Part shown: in pieces, positions 6,766 to 14,000 of the stretch
How positions within the stretch are numbered: the stretch's first letter is position 1
Layout of the letters: the number at the start of each line of letters is the position of its first letter
Assembly: GCA_028681035.1 (NCBI GenBank)
Contig: JAQUJJ010000053.1
Span: forward strand, 1-23,322
Direction of reading: 5' to 3'
Source: Candidatus Cloacimonadota bacterium
GTDB taxonomy: Bacteria > Cloacimonadota > Cloacimonadia > Cloacimonadales > Cloacimonadaceae
DNA: 23,322 bases
The notes under the pieces: model-generated
The model's database searches: none
Seen by the model: the letters and a program-made list of their open reading frames with translations, nothing else
Told to the model about the DNA's origin: nothing
Made by a program: the position numbers and the translations under genes

Positions 6766-7104
6766 ATGGACAAGAAAATTGCGATACCTACTACTAGCAA
6801 TGTGCTTAGTGCTCACTTTGGTCATTGTGAAAAATTCGCTATCTACAACGTGGTGGATAGCAAGATTGTGAAAGAAGAGATGATAACTCCTCCGCCGCAC
6901 GAGCCAGGTTCTCACCCCAAGTTCCTGAGAGAATTGGGTTGCGAAACAATTATTGCTGGTGGTATGGGTTCAAGAGCGCAGGACCTATTTACCGAAAACA
7001 ACATTGAAGTCTTTATTGGTGTTCCGGATATTCCTTTAACGGAACTGGTGCAGAAATACATAGATTCCGAGCTTAAATCGGGTAATAACCTCTGTGATCA
7101 TTAA
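6766..7104 (+). CDS. NifX/NifB-C-like dinitrogenase cofactor family protein (MTH1175-like)
   Basis: This gene encodes 112 residues, the usual size for stand-alone Nitro_FeMo-Co domains. It shows IAIPTT near the start, HFGHCEKFAIYNV (residues 17-29), PPPHEPGSHP and the GGMGSRAQDLF loop. Members of this family bind Fe-S or Fe-Mo type clusters or carry them between proteins. His17, His20 and Cys21 are candidate ligands; the C-terminal CDH may add more. It is the first gene of the run, with AAAGGAGA 5 bases before the ATG, and is followed 9 bp later by a ferredoxin-MinD ATPase. No nif structural genes are near, so nitrogen fixation is not implied. A role in anaerobic metal-cluster handling is the best inference. 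Confidence 0.85.
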   Translation: MDKKIAIPTTSNVLSAHFGHCEKFAIYNVVDSKIVKEEMITPPPHEPGSHPKFLRELGCETIIAGGMGSRAQDLFTENNIEVFIGVPDIPLTELVQKYIDSELKSGNNLCDH

Positions 7105-7113
7105 GATATAGCC

Positions 7114-7977
7114 ATGAAAATAACTATTGCCAGTGGAAAGGGTGGAACAGGCAAAACTACCCTTTCCACAAACTTAGCCATGTATATGGCAGAGAACTAT
7201 TCGGTTGTACTCTGCGATTTGGATGTGGAAGAACCTAATTCTGGTTTGTTCATTCAGGGTAAACAAATCCACCAACAGACAATGTATAAAATGATTCCGC
7301 AGTGGAATAAGGCAGTTTGCACGCTTTGCGGTAAATGCCAGGAAGTTTGCAATTTCCATGCAGTGCTGAAACTGGGGGACAGGGTGATGGTGTTTCCAGA
7401 GCTTTGCCACAGTTGTTATGCATGTAGTGAGCTTTGCCCGGTAGATGCGCTGCCCATGCAGCCAGAAAAAATGGGCGAGCTAAAACACTCCACCGCCGCT
7501 AAGCTAAACTTTGTGGAAGCCAAGCTCGATATCGGGCAGGAACAAGCGGTGCCACTTATTGCGCAAACCCTTGTCTATGTGGATAGTAAGTTCGATGCCA
7601 GTTATCTTAAACTCTACGATGCACCTCCGGGTACTTCGTGTCCGGTAATAGAAGCTACGAAAGGTGCTGATCTGATATTGCTAGTTACAGAGCCAACACC
7701 CTTTGGTTTGCACGATTTGATACTGGCAATCGAAACAATGCGGGAGATAAAAAAGGATTTCGTAGTAATCGTAAATCGGTTTGGCATCGGTAATGATGAC
7801 GTGCTGAAGTATTGCGCACAAGAAAGCATTATGGTGCTTGCTAAGCTGCCTAATGATCGCAAAATAGCAGAGCTTTATTCGCGGGGTGAATTGGTATATC
7901 CGCAGGTGCATGAGTTTGCAGCGCAGATGCAGATTATAGCCGACTTTATAATTAGCAAGCAGGAAACGGCAAAATGA
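7114..7977 (+). CDS. MinD-superfamily P-loop ATPase with inserted 2[4Fe-4S] ferredoxin domain (first copy)
   Basis: This gene encodes 287 residues. The deviant Walker A motif SGKGGTGKTT spans residues 7-16. A two-cluster ferredoxin domain is inserted after the first part of the ATPase fold, with Cys69-72-75-79 and Cys98-101-104-108, each in the CxxCxxCxxxC pattern for a [4Fe-4S] cluster. LYDAPPGTSCPV gives the switch II/Walker B region, and VTEPTPFGLHDL is typical of this family. Relatives in the orange-protein clusters of sulfate reducers and the MTH1175 clusters of methanogens are thought to load or move metal clusters using ATP. It has little ribosome site of its own and probably relies on coupling to the gene before it. 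Its stop overlaps the next start (ATGA). Confidence 0.88.
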   Translation: MKITIASGKGGTGKTTLSTNLAMYMAENYSVVLCDLDVEEPNSGLFIQGKQIHQQTMYKMIPQWNKAVCTLCGKCQEVCNFHAVLKLGDRVMVFPELCHSCYACSELCPVDALPMQPEKMGELKHSTAAKLNFVEAKLDIGQEQAVPLIAQTLVYVDSKFDASYLKLYDAPPGTSCPVIEATKGADLILLVTEPTPFGLHDLILAIETMREIKKDFVVIVNRFGIGNDDVLKYCAQESIMVLAKLPNDRKIAELYSRGELVYPQVHEFAAQMQIIADFIISKQETAK

Positions 7978-8861
7978 AAGAGATAGTAGTAATATCCGGA
8001 AAGGGCGGAACCGGCAAAACTTCCATCACCGCTGCCTTCGCTATTCTCGGCGGTGCAGATATCGTGGTGGCAGATTGTGATGTGGATGCTGCCGATATGC
8101 ACCTTTTAATGCAGCCGGTAGTAAAAAAAGAAGAGGATTTCTTCAGCGGATATGCTGCTGAAATAGAGCAAAGCAAATGCGTTAAATGTGGGCTGTGTGC
8201 AGAAATATGCCGCTTTGATGCAATAACTTTGGAAGATGGAAGGTATCAGGTATCCCGCATAGATTGTGAAGGCTGTGGATACTGCGCCCGTGTTTGTCCC
8301 GCAGAGGCGATAAACATGGTGGAGCAAAATGTGGGCAAAATGTACATCTCTGAAACTAAGGTTGGCAACATCATGGTGCATGCCAGGCTGCGTAGCGGAG
8401 CAGATAATTCCGGCAAACTGGTAGCCAAAGTGAAGCAAGAAGCTAAGCAAATCGCACAAGATACTGGTAAGGAATATGTGGTGGTAGATGGTTCTCCGGG
8501 AATCGGCTGCCCTGTGGTAGCCTCTTTATCAGGAGCAGATTTTGTGGTGCTGGTAACAGAACCCACCGTTTCTGGCTTGCACGATTTGAAACGGGTATCA
8601 GAATTGGTACGCATGTTTCATATCCCTTCCGGGTGTATCATCAATAAGGCAGACCTCAATAAAACTGTCACCCAACAAATAGCCAGCTTTTTAAGCCAAA
8701 ACAATATCGTGCATATCGGCAATCTGCCCTACGACGAAGCTTTTACGAAAGCGATGACCATTGGGCAAACTATTATCGAATATCAAGATACAGCTCTTGC
8801 AGCTCTGCTGAAGGCAAACTGGAAACAGATTAAACAATTAAGCACTAAGGAGAAAACATGA
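7974..8861 (+). CDS. MinD-superfamily P-loop ATPase with inserted 2[4Fe-4S] ferredoxin domain (second copy)
   Basis: This gene encodes 295 residues. It is a paralogue of the gene before it: Walker A at SGKGGTGKTS, switch II at VDGSPGIGCPV, then VTEPTVSGLHDL. The eight cluster cysteines fall at exactly the same residue numbers (69, 72, 75, 79 and 98, 101, 104, 108). It overlaps both neighbours by ATGA, so three genes are translationally coupled. Two such ATPases side by side is the standard arrangement in NifX/ORP-type clusters, and they may act as a heterodimer. Conserved spacing with diverged sequence suggests an old duplication under constraint. Confidence 0.88.
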   Translation: MKEIVVISGKGGTGKTSITAAFAILGGADIVVADCDVDAADMHLLMQPVVKKEEDFFSGYAAEIEQSKCVKCGLCAEICRFDAITLEDGRYQVSRIDCEGCGYCARVCPAEAINMVEQNVGKMYISETKVGNIMVHARLRSGADNSGKLVAKVKQEAKQIAQDTGKEYVVVDGSPGIGCPVVASLSGADFVVLVTEPTVSGLHDLKRVSELVRMFHIPSGCIINKADLNKTVTQQIASFLSQNNIVHIGNLPYDEAFTKAMTIGQTIIEYQDTALAALLKANWKQIKQLSTKEKT

Positions 8862-9196
8862 AAATAGCATTTACTACCAAAGGAATAGAGTGGGAATCAC
8901 TGATGGACCCACGTTTTGGCAGAACAGAATATATCCTTACCTATGATGAAGAGACTAAAAGCCTATCCTCGGTGGATAACACCGATATCGAAGGCGTGGC
9001 GCATGGAGCAGGCACCAAAACAGCGAAAGCACTGTTTGATATCAAGCCCGATGTATTGATTACCGGCAATGGTCCCGGAGAGAATGCAGCGGCGGTCTTA
9101 AAGCAGTTCCCCTTAAAAATATACATAGGAGCTGGCGGAATGACCGTTAAAGCAGCCTATGATGCTTATTTGAAGAAGGAACTTAAGGAGTTTTAA
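8858..9196 (+). CDS. NifX-like dinitrogenase cofactor family protein (second copy)
   Basis: This gene encodes 112 residues. It starts MKIAFTTKGIEWESLMDPRF and continues GRTEYILTYDEE, HGAGTKTAKALF, DVLITGNGPGENAAAVL and IYIGAGGMTVKAA. This is the subtype with DPRFGR rather than HFGHC, so it lacks the Cys found in the first copy and probably binds its cofactor differently. AAGGAG lies 6 bases before the ATG, and the start overlaps the previous stop (ATGA). It probably pairs with the two ATPases as cluster acceptor or carrier. Confidence 0.85.
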   Translation: MKIAFTTKGIEWESLMDPRFGRTEYILTYDEETKSLSSVDNTDIEGVAHGAGTKTAKALFDIKPDVLITGNGPGENAAAVLKQFPLKIYIGAGGMTVKAAYDAYLKKELKEF

Positions 9197-9199
9197 GCC

Positions 9200-9649
9200 A
9201 TGCCTCGCGTTAAAATACTGCGCACGCTGGATGATTTGCCTATCATCAAGGGTTTTCGCCCTATCTGGATGAAGGCCAATCTGCGGCAAGCGGTGAGCAT
9301 GAATCTGGAAGAATATGAAGCTTTACGCCTGATTGACTACGAAAACATGATCCATGAACAGGCTGCAAGCACCATGAATATTTCCAGACCCACCTTCACC
9401 AGGATTTATGAAACTGCCCGTAAAAAGCTGGCTAAGGCTTTGGTGGAAGGACGTAGCCTGCTGATTGAAGGTGGAAACGTATCTGTTCAGGATGCGCATT
9501 GGTATTGTGAGGACTGTCTATACAAGTTTTCCACGTCCAATACTTCTGAAAGAAATGAATTAGTATGCCCCAAATGCAATTCAAAAGCACTCATATATTT
9601 GAATGACTGCTTTCTTAGGGGCTGCCGTCGCTGCCGCAGATGTAGATAG
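9200..9649 (+). CDS. DUF134 family DNA-binding protein with Cys-rich C-terminus
   Basis: This gene encodes 149 residues. The start MPRVKILRTL, then LEEYEALRLIDYENMIHEQA and the sigma-region-4-like helix-turn-helix STMNISRPTFTRIYETARKK (residues 58-77), are typical of DUF134. A zinc-ribbon-like part follows: Cys103-xx-Cys106 and Cys123-xx-Cys126. The tail adds Cys137, 142, 145 and 148 (GCRRCRRCR). DUF134 proteins are almost always found with NifX and ferredoxin-MinD genes and are thought to regulate them. The extra cysteines suggest sensing of a metal cluster or redox state. The palindromes at 6601 and 6735 are candidate targets. It starts 3 bp after the previous stop. Confidence 0.85.
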   Translation: MPRVKILRTLDDLPIIKGFRPIWMKANLRQAVSMNLEEYEALRLIDYENMIHEQAASTMNISRPTFTRIYETARKKLAKALVEGRSLLIEGGNVSVQDAHWYCEDCLYKFSTSNTSERNELVCPKCNSKALIYLNDCFLRGCRRCRRCR

Positions 9650-9673
9650 TGGCTATAACAAAAGGAGCTTATC

Positions 9674-9880
9674 ATGCCTAATCAAGATGGAACAGGTCCC
9701 TATGGGGATGGACGCTCGGGAAGAGGTCTTGGCACTTGTGGAAGAGTGATTCGATCGCTTACTACTTCTCGGCGAGGAGTACCAGCTAAGGTAAATCGCA
9801 ACCAAAATGACTGGGTGCATATTTTAAGAGTAATAATGAATACAATCAGCAGAATACCTAAAGGAGGTAAAAATGCCTAA
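9674..9880 (+). CDS. DUF5320-like small protein, probably a degraded copy
   Basis: This gene encodes 68 residues. The first ~26 (MPNQDGTGPYGDGRSGRGLG, then TCGR) repeat the start of the next gene almost exactly. After that the Gly/Arg-rich part and coiled coil are replaced by unrelated sequence. It has its own AGGAG site, and its end overlaps the next start by 8 bp. DUF5320 proteins (MPxxDGTGPxG) usually travel with NifX and MinD genes; their role is not known. This copy has probably lost its C-terminal half, though the frame is intact and it may be expressed. Confidence 0.6.
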   Translation: MPNQDGTGPYGDGRSGRGLGTCGRVIRSLTTSRRGVPAKVNRNQNDWVHILRVIMNTISRIPKGGKNA

Positions 9881-10154
9881 TTATGATGGAACAGGACCCT
9901 TCGGGGATGGACGTCTGGGAAGGGGCTTAGGTCCCTGCGGACGAATTGGACGCTGCCAAGGTGGAGGTCGCGGTTTTGGACGTGGTCGCGGCTTTGGGCG
10001 CGGTTTGGGACAGAGAGGATGGATGCAAAATGCTGAGCCAATGAATAGTGATGCAGTTTATCCCTACGAAAAGGACGAACTTCAAGAAGAAAAGAGCAGG
10101 TTAGAAAAACTGCTGAACTGGGTAAGTGAAAGGCTTGCGGATTTAGAAAAGTAG
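9873..10154 (+). CDS. DUF5320-like Gly/Arg-rich protein
   Basis: This gene encodes 93 residues. MPNYDGTGPFGDGRLGRGLG is followed by a Gly/Arg repeat region (GGRGFGRGRGFGRGLGQRG, residues about 32-50). A charged C-terminal helix (about 65-93, ELQEEKSRLEKLLNWVSERL) is probably a coiled coil used for oligomer formation. AAAGGAGG sits 5 bases before the ATG. The family is a regular partner of NifX, DUF134 and MinD genes. The two cysteines (PCGRIGRC) might touch a metal. The function is unknown. Confidence 0.75.
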   Translation: MPNYDGTGPFGDGRLGRGLGPCGRIGRCQGGGRGFGRGRGFGRGLGQRGWMQNAEPMNSDAVYPYEKDELQEEKSRLEKLLNWVSERLADLEK

Positions 10155-10167
10155 CAGAGTGGATTAA

Positions 10168-10986
10168 ATGGAAGATAACAAAAAGAAAGATCAAAACTTA
10201 AAAGACAACCTGAGCAGAATTAAACACCGAATAGTGGTGATGAGCGGAAAAGGTGGAGTCGGTAAGAGTTTTATCGCCGTAAATCTGGCTTATGGTTTAG
10301 CTTTGCAGGGGAAAAAGGTAGGTGTGCTGGATGTGGATATACACGGACCCTCCCTTGCCAAGTTAATGAATATCGAAGGAACTCCCTTGTCTTGGAATGA
10401 AGCTGGTGATATGCCTGTGCCAATCAAGGTGCTCTCCAATCTAAGTGTGCTTACAGTGGCGTCCATGCTGCCAGAGAAAGATAATGCTCTTATCTGGCGT
10501 GGACCCTTAAAGATGGCACTTATCAAGCAGTTCTTTACTGATTTTGAGTGGGAAGAGCTAGATTATCTGGTGGTCGATTGCCCTCCCGGTACAGGCGATG
10601 AAGCCTTATCCATAATCCAGACCCTAGAGAAAGTGGATGGCACAGTAATGGTAACGACTCCCCAGGATGTTGCTTTGATAGATGTTAAAAAGAGTATCTC
10701 GTTCGCAGAAAAGATGAATGTCCCAGTATTGGGAATCATCGAGAACATGAAGTATTTCGTTTGCCCGCATTGCAATAAACCTACAGAAATCTTTGCAGGC
10801 AACAACATAGGCGAACTGATATTTGAGAAGAACCTTGATCTACTGGCAGAGCTGGAGCTTGATCCAAATATTGGCATCGCCAGCGACATGGGGAAGCCTT
10901 ACATTTATGATTACAATAAGCTTCCAAACGCACAGAAGCTGATGGAAGCAGTGCTAAAGATTATTGATAAGGTTGAGCCAAGCTGA
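10168..10986 (+). CDS. mrp: Mrp/NBP35 family Fe-S cluster carrier ATPase
   Basis: This gene encodes 272 residues. Walker A SGKGGVGKS lies at residues 26-34, followed by VLDVDIHGPSL, the switch II region DYLVVDCPPGTGDEALS, and FVCPHC with Cys199 and Cys202. The CxxC pair bridges a [4Fe-4S] cluster between two subunits in ApbC/Mrp/Nbp35 proteins, which deliver it to target apoproteins. It has no N-terminal DUF59 domain, as in the short archaeal and anaerobe forms. The ribosome site is weak. The gene closes the NifX/MinD/DUF134 run, 13 bp after the DUF5320-like gene, which fits a shared role in metal-cluster supply. Confidence 0.9.
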   Translation: MEDNKKKDQNLKDNLSRIKHRIVVMSGKGGVGKSFIAVNLAYGLALQGKKVGVLDVDIHGPSLAKLMNIEGTPLSWNEAGDMPVPIKVLSNLSVLTVASMLPEKDNALIWRGPLKMALIKQFFTDFEWEELDYLVVDCPPGTGDEALSIIQTLEKVDGTVMVTTPQDVALIDVKKSISFAEKMNVPVLGIIENMKYFVCPHCNKPTEIFAGNNIGELIFEKNLDLLAELELDPNIGIASDMGKPYIYDYNKLPNAQKLMEAVLKIIDKVEPS

Positions 10987-11038
10987 GGTCTGGCAACTTC
11001 CATAAACCTAAGCTAATAAGCGTAACTGAATAAGTTCT

Positions 11039-11060
11039 CTTGTTTATTATATCAAACAAG
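11039..11060. promoter_or_regulatory. Stem-loop in the mrp-peroxiredoxin gap
   Basis: CTTGTTT and AAACAAG form a perfect 7-bp stem around an 8-base AT-rich loop. TTGTTT inside it, with TATCTT 16 bp on, could be a weak promoter for the peroxiredoxin gene. It could equally be an operator or a 3'-end hairpin of the mrp transcript. Confidence 0.35.
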
Positions 11061-11126
11061 CTATCTTATCTAAATAAACAATGAAGAATACAAGTTGCCT
11101 TTTACCTAAGGCAGAAGGAGAAAACA

Positions 11127-11792
11127 ATGGCAGATAACGTACAACAAGGAATCCCTTTATTGGGTGACAAATTCCCCGAAATGAAAGTACAGACAACCAG
11201 AGGCAAGATGTCTTTACCGGCAGATATGAAAGGTAAGTGGTTCGTATTATTCAGCCATCCTGCTGATTTCACACCCGTTTGCACTACCGAATTCGTAGCT
11301 TTTCAGAAACGCTATGATAAGTTCCGGGAGCTTAATTGTGAGCTAATCGGTATGAGCGTTGACCAGGTTTTCGCACATATTAAGTGGGAAGAATGGATTC
11401 ACGAAAACCTAAAAGTGGAAATCGAGTTCCCCATTATCGCCGATACTGGAGCGGTAGCCACTAAACTTGGGCTTATTCATCCCGGTAAAGGCACCAATAC
11501 CGTGCGTGCTGTTTTCATTGTGGATGCTGAGGGAATCATTCGCATCATGCTGTATTATCCCCAAGAATTGGGCAGAAACATGGATGAGATTCTCCGCTGC
11601 GTGAAGGGCATGCAAGTTGCCGATAAGAATAAGGTTGCCATGCCTGCCAACTGGCCAGATAACGATTTCTTGAGCGACCATGTGATTATTCCGCCAGCCA
11701 CGGATGTAGCAACCGCTAAGAAACGTTTGGAACAAGCCAAAGCAGGTGATTTTGAATGCTATGACTGGTGGCTTTGCCATAAAAAGCTATAA
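11127..11792 (+). CDS. Peroxiredoxin, Prx6 subfamily, archaeal-type three-cysteine layout
   Basis: This gene encodes 221 residues. The active-site motif [12 protein letters not shown] has the peroxidatic cysteine at 52, and [12 protein letters not shown] carries the conserved Arg. Cys211 and Cys217 near the end (ECYDWWLC) match the spacing of the Aeropyrum pernix thioredoxin peroxidase (Cys50, 207, 213), in which the C-terminal pair resolves the oxidised cysteine. It reduces hydrogen peroxide and organic peroxides in the cytoplasm, probably with electrons from a thioredoxin-like donor. AGAAGGAG lies 6 bases before the ATG. TGCCTT 11096-11101 and AAGGCA 11108-11113 make a small hairpin just before that site. 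It is a separate unit after the mrp operon and ends at a clear terminator. Confidence 0.92.
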   Translation: MADNVQQGIPLLGDKFPEMKVQTTRGKMSLPADMKGKWFVLFSHPADFTPVCTTEFVAFQKRYDKFRELNCELIGMSVDQVFAHIKWEEWIHENLKVEIEFPIIADTGAVATKLGLIHPGKGTNTVRAVFIVDAEGIIRIMLYYPQELGRNMDEILRCVKGMQVADKNKVAMPANWPDNDFLSDHVIIPPATDVATAKKRLEQAKAGDFECYDWWLCHKKL

Positions 11793-11812
11793 TCCAATCA
11801 ATCCATAAACAT

Positions 11813-11840
11813 AACGCAGGAACTCGTTTCCTGCGTTTTT
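11813..11840 (+). terminator. Intrinsic terminator of the peroxiredoxin gene
   Basis: AACGCAGGAA and TTCCTGCGTT form a perfect 10-bp stem with a 5-base loop, leading into TTTTT. It starts 20 bp after the stop codon. Confidence 0.9.
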
Positions 11841-12056
11841 GGTTATAGCCCTCCCCCCTAGAAAAATGTCCGCTACAAGGCATGAAAGCGAGTCTGGAGT
11901 TCATGTCGCCTATACTAATTATGATATGTTACCGTCTTTGCAGGCGATATGGACTTCAGCGACACCTCTTGTCATTGAAGTCCGAAGAGCCTATAAGTTG
12001 TTGATAAATATAAAGTAAGGAATGGCTCTTTGAACTCCAAGACTCTCCACTTAGAT
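11841..12056. other. Non-coding gap with stem-loops
   Basis: No gene is visible. It holds GGACTTCA (11951-11958) paired with TGAAGTCC (11976-11983), which encloses an inner GACA/TGTC pair, and CATGAA (11881) paired with TTCATG (11900). Pieces such as GGACTTCAGCGACACC recur loosely at 14200-14450, so this looks like decayed repeat material. Confidence 0.5.
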
Positions 12057-12094
12057 ATAAAAAAGGGTGGCAACAACTAAGCTGAACCACCCTT
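12057..12094 (-). terminator. Intrinsic terminator of the lectin-like gene
   Basis: On the minus strand AAGGGTGG pairs with CCACCCTT (12094-12087 and 12070-12063) and is followed by TTTTAT. It lies 32 bp after the stop of the gene at 12126. Confidence 0.85.
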
Positions 12095-12125
12095 AATGTG
12101 ATATTTGGTTTATTGAGGTTAAGAT

Positions 12126-13628
12126 TTATTTCATTATTACTGCTTTGTGGATGCTTACATCGTTACCGGCTTGCATCTTTATGTAGTAAACTCCTGAGGC
12201 ACAAGTATTCCCATAATTATCCATGCCATTCCAAACAGTTTTGTAAGAACCAGCGGTCTTGCGGTTTTCGTTGATATTCCTCACCAGTTGACCACGGTCG
12301 TTGAAGACAGAGATATTTACATTTGCATCTTTTAGGATGATGTAGCTAATGGTAGTGCTGGGGTTAAAGGGATTGGGGTAAACTGCATCAATTCTAGTGC
12401 TGAGCGGGATATCTGGGATAACATGTTCGTTTCCAGCTAGGAATTGAAGCGTCTTGGGTCCATACTGAGAAGATACTCCGTCTCGCTCTTGTAATTCCAA
12501 CCAGTAATAATATGTTCCGCTCTCACCCAGCCCAGTATCGGTAAAGCTGTAGTGGCTTTCTGTGGCTGTGTTGTTAGCGTCAATAAGTTGGCTGATAGCA
12601 AGTGCATTGGAGAAATCATCGGAATCTCCACGATAGATATAATAGCCAGTCATTTCGGTCTCGGATTGGGTAGTCCACTTAATCTCGGCATTGGTAACCG
12701 AGCTTTGGTTTGCAGAGAAAGATGAGAGCACTACGGGTAGGGGTTCATCCTTTTTCTCCAGTTTCAAATAGCGCACTTCGTGGTATGCAGATTGTCCACC
12801 TGTAGCAGAAGAGATGCCTAAGTAAGCATCATAGGCATAGATATCGTTGCAGGTGGACACTGGTGGATCTGTGGCATCCATGGTTACGGAACTAGTATAG
12901 GCTGAACCATTCCAATTGTAACGGAATATGATTACGCCAGCGTTGGCATCAAGCTGGCAACGTAACCAACCGTCATTGTAATAAAAACCATTATCATCTG
13001 CCATGTCTTTTCCCAAACCTGAATGAATCCAGTTTTCCAGATCAACCCAGTGAATATATTCTCTAAACGATCCCTCACCAGCATTATTGTAATGGTCAAA
13101 TTCAAAACTAAAACCCTTAAAGCCGCTACGGTAGCCCTTTGATCCGGTAACAGGTAAATTGGGCTGGCTTCCACGAGGGGCACCTTCAAACTCTCCATAT
13201 CCGCCATCTACTAAAGCGGGATCAAACACACCATCAGTTTCTACAGTGCTGGCATTGGCAAACACAAAACACAAGCCATCAGCTCCACTAGTGCTAGCAG
13301 AGCCATCATGGGTTTTACCGATTCTCACTTCCATGGTAAGCTTCCACTCTCCCATGATAGGGAACTTTGCAGCAGTGTAATAAGCCCAGGCTCGATTCCA
13401 TCCGGTGTTTTCCGTTAAGCGAAGGTAGCTATTGCCTCCATCGTCCTTAAACAAGTCGGTATTGGTTTTAGCGGTTCCGGTAGAGGTGTGGCTTGTGCCA
13501 ACATAACCCTTAATGCTCCAACCAGTAGGCGGGCTGCTTTCATTAAAATCCTCTTCAAATACAGTTGCGGCTGTTAGCATGGAAACCATAAAAAACGCCA
13601 CTAGAACTAAAATTACTTTTGCTTTCAT
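12126..13628 (-). CDS. Secreted lectin-like protein with T9SS-style C-terminal sorting domain
   Basis: This gene encodes 500 residues from the second ATG of the ATGATG at 13631-13626. GGAGG at 13637-13633 is 4 bases from it and too close to the first ATG; the longer start at 13697 would place a charged stretch before the signal peptide. Residues 1-20 (MKAKVILVLVAFFMVSMLTA) are the signal peptide. About 23-290 look like an L-type-lectin or concanavalin-like sandwich (SGADGLCFVFAN, FKGFSFEFDHYNN). About 300-405 form a fibronectin-III-like domain (LPVVLSSFSANQSS). The C-terminal ~85 residues begin YPNPFNPSTTISY and end IHKAVIMK, the FlgD-like/T9SS sorting domain pattern. It is therefore probably exported by type IX secretion and held at the cell surface, perhaps binding glycans. 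No T9SS machinery gene lies in the window. A strong promoter and a terminator frame it as a single-gene unit. Confidence 0.82.
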   Translation of the reverse strand: MKAKVILVLVAFFMVSMLTAATVFEEDFNESSPPTGWSIKGYVGTSHTSTGTAKTNTDLFKDDGGNSYLRLTENTGWNRAWAYYTAAKFPIMGEWKLTMEVRIGKTHDGSASTSGADGLCFVFANASTVETDGVFDPALVDGGYGEFEGAPRGSQPNLPVTGSKGYRSGFKGFSFEFDHYNNAGEGSFREYIHWVDLENWIHSGLGKDMADDNGFYYNDGWLRCQLDANAGVIIFRYNWNGSAYTSSVTMDATDPPVSTCNDIYAYDAYLGISSATGGQSAYHEVRYLKLEKKDEPLPVVLSSFSANQSSVTNAEIKWTTQSETEMTGYYIYRGDSDDFSNALAISQLIDANNTATESHYSFTDTGLGESGTYYYWLELQERDGVSSQYGPKTLQFLAGNEHVIPDIPLSTRIDAVYPNPFNPSTTISYIILKDANVNISVFNDRGQLVRNINENRKTAGSYKTVWNGMDNYGNTCASGVYYIKMQAGNDVSIHKAVIMK

Positions 13629-13723
13629 CATTCCTCCCAAGGAATTAACTAGTTTTAGCTGTCTGTCCCTCTCTACATACAATGAACTATCATACATAGA
13701 GAAGACAGATTGAATAAAAACGC

Positions 13724-13752
13724 ACTATATTTATAGCGCATAGTCATGTCAA
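13724..13752 (-). promoter_or_regulatory. Sigma-70-type promoter of the lectin-like gene
   Basis: On the minus strand TTGACA (13752-13747) and TATAGT (13729-13724) are separated by exactly 17 bp. It lies about 95 bp before the chosen ATG. The dyad GCGCTATAAATATAGTGC (13739-13722) covers the -10 and part of the spacer and could be an operator. Confidence 0.75.
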
Positions 13753-13938
13753 GCTAATTTATTAACGGCATTCCCCCATTTTCAAAAAAAGCAAGCGTAA
13801 AAAATGGGGATTTGCCTATTTTCGTAATATATTGTATAATAGGTGTTTTGAGACTGTTCATAACTCATTTTTGATAGCTACTCATCGAGATTTCCCAACT
13901 CATAATGAAACATATTTCTGTTACCCTTGCTTGAATCT

Positions 13939-14000
13939 CCCTATCATTGCCCACTCATTGTCCATGTGGAGGGCAATGAGTGGGCAATGATAGGGCAATT
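13939..14000. repeat. 62-bp palindromic repeat, copy 2
   Basis: It is identical over 62 bp to 6388-6449: 22-bp arms at 13939-13960 and 13974-13995 and the same 13-base loop. The sequence just outside differs between copies apart from a loose GCAAG after the right arm, so the mobile or conserved unit is the palindrome itself plus the trailing GCAATT. Confidence 0.85.

Noticed and set aside
9487..10194. Minus-strand open frames opposite DUF134 and the DUF5320-like genes
   Set aside because: They overlap well-supported genes, have no ribosome sites and show low-complexity composition from the Gly/Arg repeats.
6766..10986. Nitrogen-fixation gene cluster
   Set aside because: Only NifX-type domains are present; there are no nifH, nifD, nifK, nifE, nifN or nifB genes, and such NifX/MinD sets occur widely in non-fixing anaerobes.
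13629..13697. Longer start for the lectin-like gene
   Set aside because: It would put 23 mostly polar residues before the signal peptide, and the GGAGG site matches the ATG at 13628.
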